DNA from: Roseomonas sp. HF4
GTDB taxonomy: Bacteria > Pseudomonadota > Alphaproteobacteria > Acetobacterales > Acetobacteraceae
Assembly (NCBI RefSeq): GCF_005222755.1
Contig: NZ_STGD01000006.1
Coordinates: 221,167-285,166 of the forward strand
DNA length: 64,000 bases
Direction of reading: 5' to 3'
Shown: piece by piece, positions 33,827-41,979 of the stretch
Numbering within the stretch: position 1 is the first letter of the stretch
Layout of the letters: every line of letters starts with the position of its first letter
Made by a program: the position numbers and the translations under genes
Notes under the pieces: model-generated
What the model saw: only the letters and a program-made list of their open reading frames with translations
Database searches by the model: none
Told to the model about the DNA's origin: nothing

Positions 33827-35404
33827 ATGAGCGACATCCTGCCCATCCGCCGCGCCCTTCTCTCGGTCTCCGACAAGGCGGGCCTCGTCGAGTTCGGCCG
33901 CTTCCTCGCAGAAGCCGGGGTCGAGGTCCTGTCCACCGGCGGCACCGCCCGCGCGCTACGCGAGGCCGGTGTGCCGGTGAAGGACGTGAGCGAGCACACG
34001 GGCTTCCCCGAGATCCTGGACGGCCGCGTCAAGACGCTGGTGCCGCAGGTCCATGGCGGCATCCTCGGCCGCCGCGACAGCACGGAACACCTGGCGCAGA
34101 TGGCGGCGCACGCGATCGCGCCGATCGACCTGGTGGCGGTGAACCTCTACCCCTTCGAGGCGACGGTCGCGAACGGCGCGTCCTTCGAGGACTGCATCGA
34201 GAACATCGACATCGGCGGGCCGGCGATGATCCGCTCCGCGGCCAAGAACCACGCGGGCGTGGCCGTTCTGACCGAGCCCGCCCACTTCGCCGAAATCCGG
34301 GCCGAGATCGAGGCGCGGGGCGGCACGACGCTGGCGACGCGCCGGCGCCTCGCGGCCGCGGCCTATGCCCGGACGGCGGCCTACGATGCGGCCATCGCGG
34401 CCTGGTTCGCGCGCCAGGAAGGGCAGGACTTCCCGCCGCGCCTGGCGCTGCCCGGCGTGCTGCGCCAGGGGCTGCGCTACGGCGAGAACCCGCACCAGCA
34501 GGCTGCCTTCTACGTGGACGGAAGCGCGCGCCCGGGTATCGCCACGGCGCGGCAGGTGCAGGGCAAGGAGCTGTCGTACAACAACCTGAACGATACCGAC
34601 GCCGCCTTCGAGTGCGTGGCCGAGTTCGACAAGCCGGCGATCGTCATCGTGAAGCACGCCAACCCCTGCGGCGTGGCGGTGGCGGGCGACCTCGCGTCGG
34701 CCTGGGACAGGGCGTTGCTCTGCGACCCCGTCTCGGCCTTCGGCGGCATCGTCGCGGCGAACCGCACCCTCGATGCCGCGGCGGCCGAGAAGATCGCGGC
34801 CATCTTCACCGAGGTGGTGATCGCCCCCGATGCCGACGAGGGCGCGCAGGCAGTCTTCGCCCGGAAGAAGAACCTGAGGCTGCTGCTGACCGGCGCGCTG
34901 CCGGACCCGGCGGCGGCGGGGCTCGCGTTCAAGTCCGTCGCGGGCGGCTTCCTCGCGCAGTCGCGCGACGCCGGGCGCGTGGCGGAGGACGCGCTGAAGG
35001 TCGTGACGCAGCGCGCGCCGTCCCGCGCCGAGATGGCCGACCTGATCTTCGCCTTCCGCGTCTGCAAGCACGTGAAGTCGAATGCCATCGTCTATGCGAA
35101 GGGGCTGGCCACGACCGGCATCGGCGCGGGGCAGATGAACCGCGCGGAATCGTCGCGCATCGCCGCCTGGAAGGGTGAGGCAGCGGCGAAGGCGGCGGGG
35201 CTCGAGCGGCCGTTGGCGGAAGGTTCCGTCGTGGCTTCCGACGCCTTCTTCCCCTTCGCCGACGGTCTCGAGATCGCGGCGTCCGCCGGCGCCACCGCCG
35301 TGATCCAGCCGGGCGGATCGATCCGCGACGCTGAGGTGATCGCGGCGGCGGACAAGGCGGGGCTTGCGATGGTGTTCACGGGGATGCGGCACTTCCGGCA
35401 CTGA
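33827..35404 (+). CDS. purH: Bifunctional AICAR formyltransferase/IMP cyclohydrolase
   Basis: A 525-residue PurH of standard length, catalysing the last two steps of IMP synthesis. The N-terminal cyclohydrolase domain (MGS-like) shows [54 protein letters not shown] and [20 protein letters not shown]. The formyltransferase domain has [34 protein letters not shown] and [12 protein letters not shown] single-gene purine housekeeping locus; the adjacent family B repeat separates it from the carbonic anhydrase gene. Confidence 0.97.
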   Translation: MSDILPIRRALLSVSDKAGLVEFGRFLAEAGVEVLSTGGTARALREAGVPVKDVSEHTGFPEILDGRVKTLVPQVHGGILGRRDSTEHLAQMAAHAIAPIDLVAVNLYPFEATVANGASFEDCIENIDIGGPAMIRSAAKNHAGVAVLTEPAHFAEIRAEIEARGGTTLATRRRLAAAAYARTAAYDAAIAAWFARQEGQDFPPRLALPGVLRQGLRYGENPHQQAAFYVDGSARPGIATARQVQGKELSYNNLNDTDAAFECVAEFDKPAIVIVKHANPCGVAVAGDLASAWDRALLCDPVSAFGGIVAANRTLDAAAAEKIAAIFTEVVIAPDADEGAQAVFARKKNLRLLLTGALPDPAAAGLAFKSVAGGFLAQSRDAGRVAEDALKVVTQRAPSRAEMADLIFAFRVCKHVKSNAIVYAKGLATTGIGAGQMNRAESSRIAAWKGEAAAKAAGLERPLAEGSVVASDAFFPFADGLEIAASAGATAVIQPGGSIRDAEVIAAADKAGLAMVFTGMRHFRH

Positions 35405-35408
35405 TGCA

Positions 35409-35565
35409 CGGGAGGGACGCCGCCCCTTCCGGACCCTCCCCGCCAAGGGCCGAAGGGCCTCTGGAAACCATCACCCGGCGCCCCGCCATGGGGTCGGCGC
35501 GGTGACGGTGTCCGAAGGCCCTTCGGCCCCTGGTGGGGGAGTTCGAGGGGGCAAGGCCCCGTCGA
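35409..35565. repeat. Family B intergenic repeat, copy B1
   Basis: Outer hairpin-like GGGACGCCGCCCC, GGACCCTCCCC, inner hairpin CCAAGGGCCGAAGGGCCTCTGG, a middle segment of about 45 bases, opposite inner hairpin CCGAAGGCCCTTCGGCCCCTGG in part, and GGGGGCAAGGCCCC at the right. It fills the gap between purH and the carbonic anhydrase gene. Confidence 0.8.
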
Positions 35566-35579
35566 CCCACCTCTCGGAT

Positions 35580-36200
35580 ATGGCACGAAGCATGGACGAA
35601 CTGATCGCCGGCTACCGCCGCTTCCGCGCCGAGACCTGGCCGCGCGAGCGCGCGCGCTTCGAGGCGCTGGCGGCCGCCGGCCAGCGCCCGCGCACCATGG
35701 TCATCGCGTGTTCGGACAGTCGGGTCGATCCGCAGATGATCTTCTCGGCTGCGCCGGGGGAGCTTTTCGTGCTGCGCAACGTCGCCAACCTGGTGCCGCC
35801 CTACCTGCCGGACGCGCTGTTCCACGGCACCAGCGCCGCGGTCGAGTTCGCGGTGCGCGTGCTGGGCGTGGAGCGCATCGTGGTGATGGGCCATGCGCTT
35901 TGCGGCGGCATCCGCGCGCTGCTGGACGGCGCGCCGCCCGAGGCGCGGGACTTCGTGGCCGGCTGGATGGGAATCGCGGCCCGCGCGCGCGCCGTCGCGC
36001 TGCGCTGCGACGTGCCGGAGGACCGCCAGGAGGTGGCCGAGCACGAGGCGGTCCGCATCTCGCTTGCCAACCTGATGACCTTCCCCTGGGTGGCGGAGGC
36101 GGTGGCGGCGGGGCGGCTCGCGCTGCACGGGGCGCATTTCGGCGTGGCCACCGGGCGGCTCGTGGTGGTGCCCGCGGAGGGGCCGGCGGCGCCGGCATGA
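35580..36200 (+). CDS. Beta-class carbonic anhydrase
   Basis: A 206-residue cytoplasmic enzyme interconverting CO2 and bicarbonate. Zn ligands and the catalytic pair are present: [14 protein letters not shown] (Cys, Asp, Arg) and [17 protein letters not shown] (His, Cys). [13 protein letters not shown] is the family motif. Start is ATG 35580; ATG 35592 ([12 protein letters not shown]) is equally plausible and closer to family N-termini, and neither has a strong Shine-Dalgarno. It stands between purH and rmuC, all on the plus strand. Confidence 0.93.
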   Translation: MARSMDELIAGYRRFRAETWPRERARFEALAAAGQRPRTMVIACSDSRVDPQMIFSAAPGELFVLRNVANLVPPYLPDALFHGTSAAVEFAVRVLGVERIVVMGHALCGGIRALLDGAPPEARDFVAGWMGIAARARAVALRCDVPEDRQEVAEHEAVRISLANLMTFPWVAEAVAAGRLALHGAHFGVATGRLVVVPAEGPAAPA

Positions 36201-36270
36201 GCAGCCTCGCCTGCCGGGATGCGGGGTGCCAGACTTTCCGCAGACTTCACCGATTCGCGTCCGGGGGCGC

Positions 36271-37494
36271 ATGGACGACCGCCTGATCCTCGGCTTGCTG
36301 CCACCTGATGCCGTGCTGCCCGTGGCGGTGCTGCTGGCGGCTGCGATCCTTGTCCTCGCGATCCTGCTGCGCCGACCGCAGCAGGACCCGCTGCTCGGGC
36401 AGATCCTCGGCCGCGTCGATGCCGTGGCGGCGGCGCAGGACCGCCAGGCGGAGCGCGTGGCGGCGCTCGAAGGCGACATCGCCGAGCGCGTCAATGCCGT
36501 GGTGCTCGACCAGACGCGCGTGCTGGGGGATGCGGTGAAGGAGCAGGTCGCGCGCATCTCGGCACAGGAGGCCGCGCTCGCCGACCGCATGGCCGGCGCC
36601 GAGCGCAGCCTGACCGAAGCCATCAAGGCGCAGAACGAGAGCCTGACGCTCGCACTGTCCGGCCAGACCGAGCGCGTGACGAAGTCGCTCGGCGACACCG
36701 CGACCGAGATCCGCGAGCGGCTCGCCGTGATCGACGCCGCGCGCGGCAACATCGAGGCGCTGGGCGTGCAGGTCACGACGCTCTCCTCCATCCTCGGCAA
36801 CAAGCAGGCGCGCGGGGCGTTCGGGGAGGCGCAGATGGAGCAGATCATTGCCGACCGCCTGCCGGCCGAGGCCTATGCGCTGCAGGCGACGCTGTCGAAC
36901 GGCAAGCGCGCCGACTGCCTGATCCACCTGCCCAACCCGCCGGGCCCGATCGCGATCGATTCGAAGTTCCCGCTGGAATCCTGGCTCGCGCTGCGCGAGG
37001 CGCCCGACGATGCGGGGCGCGCGGCGGCGCTGAAGCGGCTCGCGGCCGATGTTCAGAAGCACGTGAAGGACGTAGCGGAACGCTACGTCATCCCCGGCGA
37101 GACGGCCGAGGGCGCGCTGATCTTCGTGCCCTCCGAGGCGATCTACGCCGAGCTGCACACCACGCTCGTCGCCGTGGTGAGCGAGGCGACGCGGCGCGGC
37201 GTCTACATCGTCTCGCCCACCACGCTCTGGGCGGTGCTCGGCACGATGCGCGCGCTGATGCGCGACGTGCGGCTGCGCCAGGAGGCTGGGCGGATCAGGG
37301 GCGAGCTGGACCGGCTGCTCGCGGATGTCGGGCGGCTCGACGACCGGGTGGAGAGCCTGCGCCGGCATTTCGGCCAGGCGGAGAAGGATATCGCGATGAT
37401 CGAGACCTCCTCGGCGGCCATCAAGCGCGGCGGGCAAAGGCTGGCGGACCTCGAGATGGACGACGCCACGCCGCCGCGGACGCTGCCGCTGTGA
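36271..37494 (+). CDS. rmuC: DNA recombination protein RmuC
   Basis: A 407-residue protein: an N-terminal membrane helix (LPVAVLLAAAILVLAILL, about 15-32), a long coiled coil (about 40-175) and the RmuC nuclease-like domain with KQARGAFGEAQMEQIIADRL, ADCLIHLPNPPGPIAIDSKF, LIFVPSEAIYAELHT and YIVSPTTLWAVLGTMRALMR. RmuC limits inversions at short repeats, of note given the repeats in this window. ATG 36271 follows the anhydrase stop by 70 bases. Its stop overlaps the next gene start by 4 bases (GTGA). Confidence 0.95.
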   Translation: MDDRLILGLLPPDAVLPVAVLLAAAILVLAILLRRPQQDPLLGQILGRVDAVAAAQDRQAERVAALEGDIAERVNAVVLDQTRVLGDAVKEQVARISAQEAALADRMAGAERSLTEAIKAQNESLTLALSGQTERVTKSLGDTATEIRERLAVIDAARGNIEALGVQVTTLSSILGNKQARGAFGEAQMEQIIADRLPAEAYALQATLSNGKRADCLIHLPNPPGPIAIDSKFPLESWLALREAPDDAGRAAALKRLAADVQKHVKDVAERYVIPGETAEGALIFVPSEAIYAELHTTLVAVVSEATRRGVYIVSPTTLWAVLGTMRALMRDVRLRQEAGRIRGELDRLLADVGRLDDRVESLRRHFGQAEKDIAMIETSSAAIKRGGQRLADLEMDDATPPRTLPL

Positions 37495-38741
37495 GCGCAC
37501 TGCAGGCGCAATCGGCCGCGGGACTGCTGCTGCTGCCCGCCCTGGCCTGGGCGCTGGGCGGGTTCCGGCGCAATGCCTCCCTGCGCGTGGTCGCGGTGGG
37601 GATCGCGCTGCAGCTCGGCCTGGCCGCCGCGCTGCTCAACGTGCCGCTGCTGCGCCGCGCCTTCGCGCTGATCGGCGACGGCGTGAACGCGCTGGCGACG
37701 GCGACCAGGGCGGGCACCTCGCTGGTCTTCGGCTATCTCGGCGGCGGGCCGTTACCCTTCCCGGAGCCCTTCCCCGGTGCGTCCTTCATCCTGTTCTTCC
37801 AGGCGCTGCCGCTGGTGCTCGTGGTCGGCGCACTGTCCTCCGTGCTGTACCACTGGGGCGTGCTGCCGGCGATCGTGAAGGGCATGGCGCGCGTGCTGCG
37901 GGCGCTGTTCGGCCTGGGCGGCGCAACCGGCTTCGGCGTCGCCGCCAATGTCTTCGTCGGCATGGTCGAGGCGCCGCTGATGATCCGCGCCTGGCTCGCG
38001 AAGCTCACGCGGTCCGAGCTGTTCGTGGTGATGACGGCGGGGCTCGCCACCATCAGCGGCAACACGCTCGTGGTCTATGCGCTGATCATCTCCCCCGTCG
38101 TGCCGGATGCGGCGGGGCAGCTGCTGGTCGCATCGCTCGTCTCGGCGCCGGCGGCGATCCTGGCCGCGCTGCTCATGATCCCGCCGGCGGAGGGCGACGC
38201 GGCGACCGAAGGCGGCGAAGGCATCCCCGAGAAGCTCTACGACAGCAGCATGGACGCGCTGGTGCGCGGCACGCAGGACGGGCTTGCGCTCCTGCTCGGC
38301 ATCATGGCGTCGCTCATCGTGTTCGTGGCGCTGGTGGCGCTGATGAACCTGGCGCTCGAACCCGTCACCGGCGTGACGCTGCAGAAGATCATGGGCTGGG
38401 TGCTGTGGCCCGTCGCGTGGGCCATGGGCGTGCCCGCCAGCGAGGCCACGACGGTCGGCGCCTCGCTCGGCGTCAAGATGGTGGTGAACGAGTTCGTCTC
38501 CTACCTCGAACTCGCGCAGTCGGGCGGCGCGGGGCTGAGCGAAAGGTCGCGGCTGATCCTCACCTATGCGCTCTGCGGCTTCACCAACCTCGGCTCGATC
38601 GGGATCATGGTGGGGGGCATGACGGCGATGTGCCCGGAGCGGCGGCGCGACATCGTGGCGTTGGGATTCCCGGCGCTGGTCTCGGGGACCATCGCCTGCT
38701 GCATGACGGGGGCGGTGGTGGGGGTGCTGACGGCGCCGTAG
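37491..38741 (+). CDS. Concentrative nucleoside transporter (CNT/NupC family)
   Basis: A 416-residue inner-membrane transporter with about ten helices and the CNT domains in order: N-terminal (ALGGFRRNASLRVVAVGIAL), gate domain (FGVAANVFVGMVEAPLMIRA, VVMTAGLATISGNTLVVYA) and C-terminal (EFVSYLELAQSGGAGLSERS, YALCGFTNLGSIGIMVGGMT). It imports nucleosides with Na+ or H+. GTG 37491 overlaps the rmuC stop, so it is translated after rmuC though the functions are unrelated. Confidence 0.92.
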   Translation: MSALQAQSAAGLLLLPALAWALGGFRRNASLRVVAVGIALQLGLAAALLNVPLLRRAFALIGDGVNALATATRAGTSLVFGYLGGGPLPFPEPFPGASFILFFQALPLVLVVGALSSVLYHWGVLPAIVKGMARVLRALFGLGGATGFGVAANVFVGMVEAPLMIRAWLAKLTRSELFVVMTAGLATISGNTLVVYALIISPVVPDAAGQLLVASLVSAPAAILAALLMIPPAEGDAATEGGEGIPEKLYDSSMDALVRGTQDGLALLLGIMASLIVFVALVALMNLALEPVTGVTLQKIMGWVLWPVAWAMGVPASEATTVGASLGVKMVVNEFVSYLELAQSGGAGLSERSRLILTYALCGFTNLGSIGIMVGGMTAMCPERRRDIVALGFPALVSGTIACCMTGAVVGVLTAP

Positions 38742-38748
38742 CGGCGGG

Positions 38749-38955
38749 CGTCACCTCGGGGAGGGCTCCGCCCTCCCTAAACCCCTAACGTCACCTCGGG
38801 GAGGGCTCCGCCCTCCCCAAACCCCTCCGGCCAAAGGCCGAAAGGCCTTTGTAAACCAACATCTGTCACCCGACCGCCGGGGTTGGCGCGGTATTGGGTT
38901 CTGAGGGCCTTTCGGCCCTCGGTGGGGGTGTTCGGGGGGGCAAGGCCCCCTCGGC
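38749..38955. repeat. Family B intergenic repeat, copy B2, with a duplicated left end
   Basis: A 40-base unit containing GGGGAGGGCTCCGCCCTCCC occurs twice in tandem (starting 38749 and 38789, one or a few differences), then CCGGCCAAAGGCCGAAAGGC, a middle segment, GAGGGCCTTTCGGCCCTCGG and GGGGGGGCAAGGCCCCC. It lies between the nucleoside transporter and the aminotransferase gene. Confidence 0.85.
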
Positions 38956-39003
38956 CGCTTGCCGAAACCGCCCCGCGCGTCAGGATGCCCCCAAGGAGCC
39001 GCC

Positions 39004-40335
39004 ATGACCCACATCGTCCACCGCAATCTCCACGAAGCCCCGCCCATTGCCGCCTCCGGGCGCGGCATCTGGCTGCGCGACGCATCGGGCCACGACGTGA
39101 TCGACGGATCGGGCGGCGCCGCCGTCGCCTGCCTCGGCCACGGGCACCCGCATGTCATCGCGGCGATGAAGGCGCAGATCGACCGGCTCTGCTACGCCCA
39201 TACCGCGCTGTTCACCGCCGAGAGCGCGGAACGCCTGGCCGACATGCTGGTGGGCCACGCGCCGGGCGGGCTGACGCACGCCTACTTCGTCTCCTCCGGC
39301 TCCGAGGGCATGGAGGCGGCGCTCAAGATCGCGCGGCAATGGGCGATCGAGAGCGGCCAGCCGCAGCGGACGAAATTCATCGCGCGGCGGCAATCCTACC
39401 ACGGCAACACGCTGGGCGCGCTGGCGGCCGGCGGCAACGCCATGCGCCGCGCGCCCTATGCGCCCATCCTGTCGGACGCCTTCAGCCACGTCTCGCCCTG
39501 CTACGCCTATCGCGACCGGCACGCCGAGGAATCAGACACGGACTACGTCGCGCGGCTGGCGGCGGAACTCGAAGCGGAATTCCAGCGCCTCGGCCCTTCG
39601 ACCGTCATCGCCTTCTGTGCCGAGACGGTGGTGGGCGCGACACTCGGCTGCGCCACCGCGCTGCCCGGCTACTTCCCGGCCATGAAGGCGGTCTGCGAGC
39701 GCCACGGCGCGCTCCTGATCCTGGACGAGGTGATGTCCGGCATGGGCCGCACCGGCACGCTGCACGCCTGGGAACAGGAGGGCGTCTCGCCCGACATCCA
39801 GGTCATCGCGAAGGGCCTCGGCGGCGGCTACCAGCCGATCGGCGGCATCCTGGTGCATGGCCGGGTGATCGAGGCGCTGACGCGCGGTTCCGGCACCTTC
39901 AAGCACGGCCATACCTACCAGGCGCATCCGGTCGCCTGCGCCGCGGCGCTGGCTGTGCAGGAAGCGATCCGCGACGAGAACCTGCTCGACAACGTGCAGG
40001 CGATGGGCGCGCTGCTCGAACAGCGGCTGACGGACCGGCTCGGCAACCACGCGAAGGTCGGCGACATCCGTGGCCGGGGCCTGTTCTGGGCGGTGGAACT
40101 GGTCACCGACCGCGCCACCAAGGCGACCTTCGACCCGGCGCTGGCCGTGAACGAACGCGTGAAGCGCGAAGCCTTCGCCCGTGGCCTCGCCTGCTACCCG
40201 ATGGGCGGGACGATCGACGGCAGGCACGGCGACCACGTCATCCTGGCGCCGCCCTACATCTGCACCGCATCCGAGATCGACATGATCGTGGAGCGCTTCG
40301 GGGATGCCGTGGATGCCGCCGTCGCCGGCGCATGA
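39004..40335 (+). CDS. Class III (aspartate family) aminotransferase
   Basis: A 443-residue PLP enzyme. PLP Lys in VIAKGLGGGYQPIG, cofactor Asp in LLILDEVMSGMGRTG, FVSSGSEGMEAALKIARQW and KFIARRQSYHGNTLGALAAG. ATG 39004 has Shine-Dalgarno AAGGAG. Such enzymes use omega-amino acids, ornithine, beta-alanine or polyamines as amino donors; specificity cannot be told. It is followed 150 bases later by an M20 hydrolase; together they could deacylate and transaminate an acylated amino compound, which is inference only. Confidence 0.92.
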   Translation: MTHIVHRNLHEAPPIAASGRGIWLRDASGHDVIDGSGGAAVACLGHGHPHVIAAMKAQIDRLCYAHTALFTAESAERLADMLVGHAPGGLTHAYFVSSGSEGMEAALKIARQWAIESGQPQRTKFIARRQSYHGNTLGALAAGGNAMRRAPYAPILSDAFSHVSPCYAYRDRHAEESDTDYVARLAAELEAEFQRLGPSTVIAFCAETVVGATLGCATALPGYFPAMKAVCERHGALLILDEVMSGMGRTGTLHAWEQEGVSPDIQVIAKGLGGGYQPIGGILVHGRVIEALTRGSGTFKHGHTYQAHPVACAAALAVQEAIRDENLLDNVQAMGALLEQRLTDRLGNHAKVGDIRGRGLFWAVELVTDRATKATFDPALAVNERVKREAFARGLACYPMGGTIDGRHGDHVILAPPYICTASEIDMIVERFGDAVDAAVAGA

Positions 40336-40485
40336 CCGCCCCTGGACCGCCCGGGCCGACATGGCGCGGCGGCCCGTGATGCCGGTCACCCCCGCGCCAT
40401 CGTGAGCGCCGCCCGCCGCATTCCTGCCCTGTCGCCCTGCGCAATCTGCACGACCTGACACCCATCGCCTGACGGGATCGCCACC

Positions 40486-41658
40486 TTGCCCATCATCAAC
40501 CGCATCGCCGATTTCCAGCCCGAGCTCGCCGCCACGCGGCAGGACATCCACGCGCATCCGGAACTCGGCTTCCAGGAACGCCGCACCTCGGACCTCGTGG
40601 CGCGCATGCTCGAATCCTGGGGTGTCGAGGTGCATCGCGGCATCGCCGGCACCGGCCTCGTCGGCGTGCTGCGGAACGGGTCCTCGAAGCGCAGCATCGG
40701 GCTGCGCGCCGACATGGACTGCCTGCCGATGCAGGAGACCTCCGACGTGCCGCATCGCTCGACCGTCGCCGGCCAGATGCATGCCTGCGGCCATGACGGG
40801 CACACCACCATGCTGCTCGGCGCCGCGCGGTATCTCGCCGAGACGCGCAACTTCGACGGCACCGTCCACTTCATCTTCCAGCCGGCCGAGGAAGGCGGCG
40901 GCGGCGGCCGCGTGATGGTCGAGGAAGGGCTGTTCGAGCGCTTCCCGACCGACCAGGTCTATGCCCTGCACAACGACCCGGAACTGCCGCTGGGCGAAGC
41001 GCGCGTCACCGCGGGCCCGGTTCTGGCCGCGGCCGACCGCATCAGCATCACCGTGCACGGCAAGGGCGGCCACGCGTCGCGCCCGCACATCTGCATCGAC
41101 CCGGTGCTGGTGGGCGCGCAGATCGTGGTCGCGGCGCAGTCGGTCGTGGCGCGCTCGATGGACCCGATCGACACGGCGGTGGTCAGCCTCTGCATGTTCC
41201 ATGCGGGCTCGGCCGGCAACGTCATCCCCGAGGTCGCGGAACTGACCGGCACGGTGCGCACCTTCAAGCCGGAGGTGCAGGACATGGTAGAGCGGCGGCT
41301 CGGTGCCATCGTCCGTTCGATCGCGGAAGCCCATGGCGCGCAGGCGGAACTCGCCTTCACGCGCGGCTACCCGCCCACCGTCAACCACGAGGCCGAGACG
41401 CTGCGCGCCCAGAAGGCCGCGGCGCATGTGCTGGGCGAAGCGCGCATCCACCGCAACGCGCCGCCGCGCATGGGGGCCGAGGATTTCTCCTACATGCTGC
41501 AGCGCTGCCCCGGCGCCTTCATCGGCATCGGGCAGGGCGATGGCGGGCGGCACTCCGTCGGGCTGCACAATCCGCGCTTCGACTTCAACGACGACCTGAT
41601 CCCGCTCGGCGCCTCGGTCTTCGCGCGGCTGGTGGAACAGGAACTGGTGCGCGGGTGA
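40486..41658 (+). CDS. M20 family metal-dependent amidohydrolase (hippurate hydrolase-like)
   Basis: A 390-residue cytoplasmic enzyme of the M20D group (N-acyl-amino acid hydrolases). Metal ligands: QMHACGHDGHTTMLLGAARY (Cys/His pair), FQPAEEGGGGGRVMVEE (Glu), and the C-terminal His in SVGLHNPRFDFND. The dimerisation domain is about residues 185-300 (ISITVHGKGGHASRPHICID). Starts with TTG at 40486 because no better codon lies upstream. Follows the class III aminotransferase on the same strand. Substrate unknown. Confidence 0.92.
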   Translation: MPIINRIADFQPELAATRQDIHAHPELGFQERRTSDLVARMLESWGVEVHRGIAGTGLVGVLRNGSSKRSIGLRADMDCLPMQETSDVPHRSTVAGQMHACGHDGHTTMLLGAARYLAETRNFDGTVHFIFQPAEEGGGGGRVMVEEGLFERFPTDQVYALHNDPELPLGEARVTAGPVLAAADRISITVHGKGGHASRPHICIDPVLVGAQIVVAAQSVVARSMDPIDTAVVSLCMFHAGSAGNVIPEVAELTGTVRTFKPEVQDMVERRLGAIVRSIAEAHGAQAELAFTRGYPPTVNHEAETLRAQKAAAHVLGEARIHRNAPPRMGAEDFSYMLQRCPGAFIGIGQGDGGRHSVGLHNPRFDFNDDLIPLGASVFARLVEQELVRG

Positions 41659-41660
41659 CA

Positions 41661-41976
41661 GGCGGAGGGGCGCCGCCCCTCCGGACCTCCCCGGCAAAGG
41701 CCGAACGGCCTTTGCGAACCATCACCGGGTGCTGTCCGTGACCGCGCGCCGAACCTCGGCGCGAACGCCGGGCCGGGTGCCAGGACGAATTCCCCACCCG
41801 CGCGACCCGGCGCAAGCGAAACCGTAGCGCGACGCCTGCCGAGCCCGACGCCAAGTATGGGTTTCCAAAGGCCTTTCGGCCTTTGGCGGGTCCAGGGCAG
41901 AGCCCTGGCCAGGGAGGTCCGGAGGGGCGGAGCCCCTCCGGGGCAACGGATGGTCCGGAGGGGCGCCGCCCCTCCA
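41661..41976. repeat. Family B intergenic repeat, copy B3 (long variant)
   Basis: Left outer hairpin GGAGGGGCGCCGCCCCTCC, inner hairpin CAAAGGCCGAACGGCCTTTG, a middle of about 150 bases with no family match seen, inner hairpin CCAAAGGCCTTTCGGCCTTTGG, then GGCAGAGCCC, GGAGGGGCGGAGCCCCTCC and GGAGGGGCGCCGCCCCTCC. This is the only gene-free gap above 300 bases and lies between the convergent M20 and addA genes. Confidence 0.8.
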
Positions 41977-41979
41977 CGG

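Noticed and set aside
38749..38828. CRISPR-like direct repeats
   Set aside because: Only two units with no spacer between them; both belong to the left end of a family B repeat.
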